A stretch of 64,000 nt of DNA, from NCBI GenBank assembly GCA_028023455.1, contig JAQFVV010006231.1, positions 2,931,478 through 2,995,477 of the forward strand. Direction: 5' to 3'. Below the pieces are notes generated by a model, which saw only the letters and a program-made list of their open reading frames with translations, made no database searches and had not been told where the DNA came from. This DNA comes from Epiperipatus broadwayi (lineage: Eukaryota > Onychophora > Udeonychophora > Euonychophora > Peripatidae). Shown piece by piece: positions 57,481-64,000 of this stretch. The position numbers were made by a program, and so were the translations under genes. Positions within the stretch are counted from its first letter, which is position 1. Each line of letters opens with the position of its first letter.

Positions 57481-58600
57481 ACTATTGCAAACCAATTGCA
57501 CATTAAACTTTCTGTGATTTTATATTTCCAATTGATATTTATATATCAATCATTCCAAAATATCACAATAGCAACCAAGACTTTACATATGTTCGTTACG
57601 TAGATGATATTTTTATAATAACCTCTAAAGATAATATTTTATACAAAGTGATCTACAAAACTCAACCAAACTTTCATTCACCATCACATATGAAAATAAT
57701 AAAGAACTTAAATATCTAGACCTCTCTTTATCGAGAAATCGCCATTTAATAGATTACAAAATGATTGTCAAACCATTTGAAATTCGAAGCTGTATCCATC
57801 CTAATTCTAACTCACCTGCATCGCATAAATTTGCTGGCCTTAATGCATTTTTGTTGGAAAGAAAACCTAAACAACTATATTAAAGCTCTATTACCAGCAG
57901 GGTTCAAATTTAAATCTATTAAAAATAAAATCACTAAATTTCATAATACAATAAACAATAAGGCACCTCGCACCAATCTACCAAGAATAACAATCCCCTA
58001 CATTTCTAAAATATCTAACAAACTAACGAAAGCATTAACCGATAAATTCAACTCCACCTAATTCTAATAGATTGATTAACAACTCTAAAGACCACATTGA
58101 TTGATCATTCACCCCACACGTGGTGTACTTCATTGCCTGCCCTCAGGCCAGATGTCATGCTATATATTATGGTGAAACGAAAGCTACAATCAACACTAGA
58201 CTGGCTCAACATCTTTACACATATAACAGAGCTCAGAGGAACAGCAACACAACCTCTGTATTTTTGGAGCATGCTAGACAGTCTGGACACAACTTCACAC
58301 CTGTCAATCCCATAATATTGTGCTCTGAATCAAACAATCACAAAAGAAAAATAAAGGAGGCATTTTACATTAATGGAAACATCCATGCTATTAATAGGAA
58401 AGACACTTGCTTCGAAATCTCGAAGAAATTGGCTACGTAATACTAGCTTATTTGAATATTTGCATATATTTTACTATACATTTTATGAAGGCTATGAATA
58501 TGAAGTATGGATCCTCGAAAACATTAAGCCGATAAACTTTAATATTAATTTATATCTTCTTCTTTATTAACAATTATAAATAAATGTTTTTTGTTACATA
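57480..58600 (+). pseudogene. Penelope-like retroelement, RT and GIY-YIG endonuclease, decayed
   Basis: The RT catalytic box FTYVRYVDDIFIIT is at 57582-57623. It is followed, in shifted frames, by SFTITYENNKELKYLDLSLS (like the xxxxxLxFLDVxL block) and SHKFAGLNAFLLE (like the SHKxxxxxxL block). The endonuclease occupies 58120-58440. It reads VYFIACPQARCHAIYYGET (GIY and YIG strands with the C-x4-C insert typical of Penelope endonucleases), TINTRLAQH (catalytic Arg), then GHNF, KRKIKEAFYI (catalytic Glu) and INRKDTCFEISKK. The domain is intact over about 100 codons although the RT is frameshifted. The 5' half of RT is missing. After the stop, CTCGAAAACATT at 58513-58524 may be the tail hammerhead region found in such elements, but it is too degraded to call. 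Confidence 0.85.
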
Positions 58601-58863
58601 ATATTGAGATGTAAAACTATATTTATAAATTATCTTTGATATAAGAATCATAATTGTTTAACAACCAAATCTATTTCCGTATTTTCAAAACTTCCTCCAT
58701 TAATGCAATAAGTAATGGTTTATTTTTTGTAAATATTTTGTTTAAATGAAATACAATGAATCAATTATTTTCTCCTTTTCTCTCTGAATGAATTTACTCT
58801 GAATTTTTCCCAATATTTTACTCTTTTCCATCTAAGTCCTAATCTCATTTATTAAAATCTATA

Positions 58864-59934
58864 AATATTTTGGTAAAGGTTTACTTTAGCGACCAGAGCA
58901 TATTCGCCATCTATTTTGTAAAATTAGAACTAAAATATTCTAAATCTTACGTATCTGCTCCTATATTACAATTATAGTAAATATTTATAATTAAAACGTA
59001 AAAGATAATAAAAAAAAAGCATTTACCTTTTTAAGCATAATTATGCTCTATGCATACTAGGAAGTTGGAGAAAAAGAGAGCAGTGCTATATCTACCACAG
59101 AAGGCAAATTCTTGGAGGTATGATGAAAATAAAACTCTGCTAGTACCAGATTGGAATTTCAGCTTATGCTTCACTCTCATCCACACCACATATTCTCAAT
59201 ATTCTGGGTATGTATGTCTTGGTCTTCAGGATTCACAAAGTTATCCTGGTGGATGACAACCGACTGCATATATACACCATTGCTGAGTTTGCTGATATTA
59301 TTGTACGCAGCCCAGCCATCTGAAATTATGTGAGTACCTGGTAAAATGTTCCACTGGATTAGGGCCTCCAATGTGCCAGCTGTTCTATCCACAACTTCTG
59401 TCAAGAAGCATTTCCTTGACACTCTTTTAGTACCACCAAAGACCCAATGCCCTCTATGTATAGTCTCCCTGTGGTAAGTTTCGTCATTTTTGATGACTAA
59501 TGGCTCCCCATTGTCATCCATTCCGCCGAGAACTATTGGATGGTGTCTAAATATTTGACACACTCTTCACGACAAAAATTAGCCCAGTCAATGACTATTT
59601 TCTTGCTTATGGTGATGTATTTTTTTTTTTATAAATGCTATAAATCTATAGATAGTTTAAGTTGTTAAGTTATAAAGGTAGATAGTTTAAATTCTTAAGT
59701 TTCAAATAATTTAGACTAATTATTTTAATTAATCTAGTGTAATTATTTCAATTTCTTTAAAATGGTAAATATTTTTTTTATTATCTTTCACATTTTAATA
59801 AATTTTAATGTAATTGTAATATAGTAGCATATATGTAAGATTTTCATATAATAATTTACTTCTAATTTTGTAAACTAGAGGGCGAATATGATTTTTATGT
59901 TGTGGTCGCTAAAGTAAACCTTTACCAATATTTT
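58864..59934 (-). mobile_element. Merlin (IS1595-type) DNA transposon with 8-bp target duplication
   Basis: Perfect 24-bp terminal inverted repeats (GGTAAAGGTTTACTTTAGCG... at 58872-58895 and its complement at 59903-59926) bound a 1055-bp element. Similarity between the ends continues imperfectly for about 100 bases more. The flanks carry an exact 8-bp duplication AATATTTT (58864-58871 and 59927-59934). An 8-9 bp duplication plus an IS1595-like transposase is diagnostic of the Merlin superfamily. The transposase is frameshifted, so the copy is not autonomous. Confidence 0.92.
59040..59620 (-). pseudogene. Merlin/IS1595-like transposase, frameshifted
   Basis: On the minus strand: VIDWANFCREECVKYL (about 59605-59555), then after a shift GGMDDNGEPLVIKNDETYHR (first acidic residues), HRGHWVFGGTKR, CFLTEVVDRTAGTLEALI, GTHIISDGWAAYN (second catalytic Asp), HTQNIENMW (catalytic Glu). 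After a second shift near 59180 it reads MRVKHKLKFQSGTSRVLF and SYLQEF. This is the order of the ISXO2-like/IS1595 DDE domain. The N-terminal zinc-ribbon found in bacterial and some animal relatives is absent, so the copy has probably lost its 5' coding end. The enzyme would cut and paste elements bearing the flanking repeats. Confidence 0.88.
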
Positions 59935-61164
59935 ATAAATGTATAAATTGTGAACATCTATAGAGTCAATGGATTAAGATTTTTTTTTGTATGATAATTT
60001 AATTCTTACACTCTTTAATTCTTATATAATTTTATATCAAATGGACCTTTTATAAAATAAAAGCATGAAAAAGTCTCAGGAGTAATATTTAAGCATGACA
60101 AAAAATTCACTAAGAATAAATATTGTGACATTGGAAAGGATGCACTTGGGACAATCAATATTTTTAATTGGTCATAATTTATTTTATTCAATTTTTTTTA
60201 AAAAAAAAAAACAATCCTTATATACTTTCCCAGCTATAATATTATCTACTTTAGCTTTTTTTTTTTAAAAAAAAAAAAAATCTAATTATTGTTTTATTCA
60301 ATTCTGGATTCATCACGCTATCTTTTCATAAATTAAGCTCTCTAATGAATCATATTTATCACCAATTATTCTTTATCTACTGTTCTTACAACAAATTCAT
60401 TAAATAGTTGTTTTTTTTAATTTTCTTATTTTTTTATTCTTTTCATTATATATTTAATAATATGGCATTTTTACTTTTTCTTATTTATCTTCTTCATATA
60501 TCTCCAAAATTGTTCTCAATATCCTCTTCCCACAATATTAATTTTTTTATTAACTTCTTATTAAGTTCATCCAATTCCTCCAGCAGCACCTACTTATAAT
60601 TTGTATATGCTTTTTTTTTTTTTTTTTAAATCTTTCTAAAATAGTTTTTCTTCATTTTTTCTTATTAATTCTTTTAGATCTTAAAAAACATTTGCAATCT
60701 TCTTTAATCCATTCATTCTTCATAAATTTTAATATTATCATCTTTCATAATTCTTTCCAAAATACTATTAATTTTATTCTCTTTATCATTTAACATATAA
60801 TTAACAATATTTTTAGATTCTGTCTTGATTATATAAGTTTTCATCATATATTTTATTCAAATTCCAATTTTAAATCTACTTTTCTCACACGTCCATTTTA
60901 ATAATGCTCCAATCATATTCTCCATTTTATCAATTTTATTAATATAACCATTCATATATCACCTACAATCAATATTTTATCATTACTCTTTCTCAACTCA
61001 TTTGTATCCCCTGTATTGTTCAAATACTCTTATTCCATCCTTGCATATTTTTTTTCCATTTTAAGTAATTAAACATATATCATATATTAGTTTCTATTTA
61101 TTCAATTTCAATCTAACCTACATAAATTCTTTATAATTGTTTTAGAGATATTTTCCTTAACATT
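59935..61164. other. AT-rich stretch without recognisable genes
   Basis: Pyrimidine-rich DNA with homopolymer A and T runs. The F/L/S frame at 60408-60599 is chance. Nothing was recognised. Confidence 0.4.
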
Positions 61165-61167
61165 CCT

Positions 61168-61295
61168 ACATATGATTTGGTGCTATGGCAAACTTTGAAA
61201 CTCAGAATTCATTGACTATAACTCAATTGTGTCACTTTTAATGATCAATCTTCATTTAAACTCTCAAGCAATAAACTATTTGATTTTTTTTTTTA
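61168..61295 (+). repeat. SINE-like element, copy 3
   Basis: TTTGGTGCTATGGCAAACTT corresponds to the tRNA-like head of the copies at 35760 and 43115. The tail CTCAAGCAATAAACTATTTG followed by ATTTTTTTTT is the best preserved of the three. Confidence 0.45.
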
Positions 61296-61959
61296 CTTCC
61301 CTCATATCTATTTTACTCCTTCCATTTATGTAAATCAGTTTTATTTTCTATTAAAATCTTCTCCATCTTTTTCTAGTTATTCAAGTTTTATATTTAAAAA
61401 TTTTATTTCTTATAACCATTCTCAAGCATTCTTTCTAAATATATATATTATTTCTTTATTATTCATTATTTATCTTTGCTCACATTGTCTTTTGTTTGCA
61501 TCCTAAAAACCTTTTTTTTTTTCATATCTATTTTGAGCACTGCATCTTTATTCTTATCTATACATATTTTCTATCCTTTTCTTTAGTTTAATTGTTAGTA
61601 AATCTAATGTTCTATCTGCTCCTCCCCCCATCTAATGATGTATCCATCCCTTTAAAATAAATCTCTATTTTAATGAATACAAATTAATTTCATAATCTTA
61701 TTTAAAATTTATTCTCTTGTCAAACCTAGATAATAATCCCATTACCCCTAACAGAAAATTTCTTTTTATTAAACCCCTAATCATACCTTGAAAATGGCCT
61801 AAGTGTTCCTTGAAATATTTTTATTTATTTACATCATTTGTCACACCTTCCCCCCAAATTACCACAATAGCCAAACATTTGTTATACTTTGGAAAACAAG
61901 ACTTTCTAAACTTTAAATGCCGATTAAGTACTATTAATTTACTGAGATTTCTCAAACAA

Positions 61960-63070
61960 AATGGCACTCCTTTGACTGATTCTATGCTTTCTATAATATT
62001 GGGTGCTCAAAACCAAATTTAAGGTTTTAAGTGAATAACAAAGTTTGTATTTTTAATCTACTCCAACACCATCTAGTGTCTAAGTTTGAATAATCAATGG
62101 GTTATAATGTTATAGTCACATTGTTACCTTTTTCATTAATGAATTGGTGCCTAATTTTACCTCAGGTCCAGCATCCACCTCTTAACTTTTCTTATACAAT
62201 TAGACTATATGCTAAATTCAAAAACAGTCTAAGGATTTGAATCAAAACCATCTCATTTGTTTAGATATATAGATTCAACATTGAGATTGTTTAAGTGATT
62301 ATTGATTTTTAATGATCAAAATTATAATTATATATTTTGATGATCTTAGTTTACATTACTATAGACTCATTTTGCCATTTAACTAGGGTAGTACATGATA
62401 ACAAAACATTGTAAGATTTTTTTTTCTTACATCTAACATATTTTTAGAAACAATTCTCTACTATTCCAAAGCTATTCATTAGGTTCTTGAATTATTTATG
62501 GGATTTATATCATTTTATAAGATGTAAATCAATCCATATCAACAGATCAGTTTTTGGATTATAACCTTTGGCAATGAGATATTGATTTCTGGCACCTCAT
62601 ATCCAGCAGCTATCTTTTAACTCTCTTGCTCCATTAAGCTAATAGTCTAAATTCAAAACCTTTGGGTATAAATTAAAAAACACTCCAAGGTTTTGAATTT
62701 AAGCTAATTCACTTGTGTACTTATACAAATTGGACCTTAAACTATCAATTGCACATTAATAATTTTAATTTTATATTAACTATATGCATGGTTTTGCCAT
62801 TTTCCTAAGATAGTATATTCAAACAATAAAACATCACATAACTTTTTTCTGCATTTATCTAGAATGGGCTCTTAGATGCAGTTTTCTGTAATACTATTTC
62901 AGAGTCATTTCTTATAAGCTTAAATAATCAATAGATTTTATATGGTACTGCTATTATATCTACATCTCCAAACTAGGCATATGGCCTTTTTCAATGAAGG
63001 TTTGTATCAAATATATTTCATACCCTGCAACCCGTTTTTAATTCTTTTATATATTTTCTGATAAACAATC
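61960..63070. repeat. Diverged tandem array, units of about 420 bp
   Basis: Three successive segments align in order. For example, TTTTGCCATTTAACTAGGGTAG (62369) corresponds to TTTTGCCATTTTCCTAAGATAG (about 62791), a spacing of about 421 bases. TTGAATAATCAATGGGTTAT (62087), TTGAATTATTTATGGGATTT (62485) and TTAAATAATCAATAGATTTT (62920) also correspond. CAACACCATCTAGTGTC in the first unit resembles the arm of hammerhead element H1. Non-coding, probably a small old satellite-like array. Confidence 0.55.
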
Positions 63071-63139
63071 ATTTACATACTGAGACAATAAAGTCAATTA
63101 CTCAAACTTTTAATAGGTTTAGAAATATAGATGATAACA

Positions 63140-63225
63140 ATCAACCCTTAAATTATAAACAATCTCAATCTGTAGTCAAGGCAACCTCCTTTAATAATAA
63201 AGGTGATACCACCTTTATCTATGCT
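63140..63225 (+). repeat. Dispersed repeat family Y, copy 3
   Basis: AACAATCTCAATCTGTAGTC, AAGGCAACCTCCTTTAATAA, then the hairpin ATAAAGGTG-ATAC-CACCTTTAT. Matches 52790-52905 in inverted orientation. Confidence 0.6.
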
Positions 63226-63239
63226 CTCATATGTTTATT

Positions 63240-64000
63240 TTTTGAATGCAATATATTAATTGAGCATCTGTATGTATTTTTTGAAGATTAAATATGTACA
63301 TTCTTCAAATTTTCTAGTATGTTAATTGATTTATAAATAAATTTACCCAATCTATGATCCCCCCACCACCACACATATTTTGGAAGTAAATTTTATAATT
63401 CTGACTCATATGTAGCAGTTTTTATTTGTATTTTATTTTTTACAGGCATAACTGAAATCGACAATAACTTTTTTTGACTCCAAAGTGTAATTCTCAGAAT
63501 GACATATCTAATAAGCCAACTGTCAATATTTCTTCATATTTAAATATTTTATTATTAATTACAATATATTGAAGCACTCAAATCTGTTGCACACATTTGG
63601 CTTCACTTTCTAATAATGTTTGAAACCTCCAAACATGGGTTCAAACCTAATCATTTAATTATAGACCACTGGGGAGTGAAGGTATACCAATGCACATGAT
63701 TGTTTATGTATTTGTAATCTTTAAATTCATTTAAAATTAATATGCATAAAAAAAAATTATATATTTTCATTACGGTAAACAATCATGCGTATGTGTGTGT
63801 AACAGATAAACTTTAATAATTTAAAGCGTTGCATAATGTATATTTTATTCATACATATATTTTAATAAAGAGAAAGTTCGAGAGTGTGACGTAAATTAGT
63901 AAATAAAAGACTTACCGTCTTCCAAATTCTAAAAAAATCTGTTTTATTATAATATAAATTTATTTAAACATCATGTTAGTTAACGTTGATTCCGCAGGTC
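63240..64000. other. AT-rich stretch without recognisable genes
   Basis: No coding homology or repeat shared with the window. The window ends inside this region. Confidence 0.4.

Noticed and set aside
58105-58290. Minus-strand frame opposite the GIY-YIG domain
   Set aside because: An antisense shadow of the endonuclease frame.

Overview
The window looks like nuclear DNA of an AT-rich invertebrate metazoan. It is dominated by A/T runs and microsatellites, with no bacterial-style gene packing. Long stretches lack open frames, there are intron-style acceptors (poly-T then CAG), and nearly all recognisable protein homology is to eukaryotic transposable elements. I cannot name the species. No complete host gene is visible. 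Two short open stretches (2251-2475 and 26521-26679, both +) look like possible terminal exons of unrecognised genes.

Layout. 1-8.7 kb: AT-rich DNA with several foldback (inverted-repeat) elements and one possible exon. 8.94-18.87 kb: a nearly complete but dead Ty3/Gypsy LTR retrotransposon on the minus strand (order PBS-gag-PR-RT-RNaseH-IN, LTRs of about 1.82 kb, tRNA-Pro primer site). It sits inside an older cluster of foldback repeats (8.72-8.94 plus 18.88-19.85 kb). 20.9-24.5 kb: tandem duplications, a hammerhead-bearing foldback and a decayed second Ty3/Gypsy element. 26.5 kb: second possible exon. 28-35 kb: simple repeats, tandem repeats and a perfect 158-bp palindrome. 35.7-37.2 kb: SINE-like copy, a 428-bp foldback containing a Penelope-type GIY-YIG fragment, and a LINE RT remnant. 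39-48.9 kb: dense foldbacks, several with hammerhead ribozyme motifs, plus an RTE-like LINE remnant. 52.8-53.6 kb: a large foldback. 57.5-58.6 kb: a decayed Penelope-like element (RT plus GIY-YIG). 58.87-59.93 kb: a complete-ended Merlin/IS1595-type DNA transposon with 8-bp target duplication. 62-63 kb: a diverged tandem array of about 420-bp units.

The most interesting signal is the recurrence of type-I hammerhead ribozyme motifs inside short inverted-repeat elements. One copy (46307-46365) has every expected element: CUGAUGA, paired stem II, GAAA, GUC, and a 6+6 bp stem I with internal loop. Two sequence families are clear and others are likely. Where two motifs occur in one element they point outward from the centre. 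Penelope-like elements are known hosts of hammerheads, and Penelope RT/endonuclease fragments are present here. I therefore suggest, as inference, that these are non-autonomous Penelope-related or retrozyme-like elements that became head-to-head inverted dimers. A perfect palindrome (33369-33526) whose axis lies in a hammerhead-like stem II suggests a snap-back mechanism.
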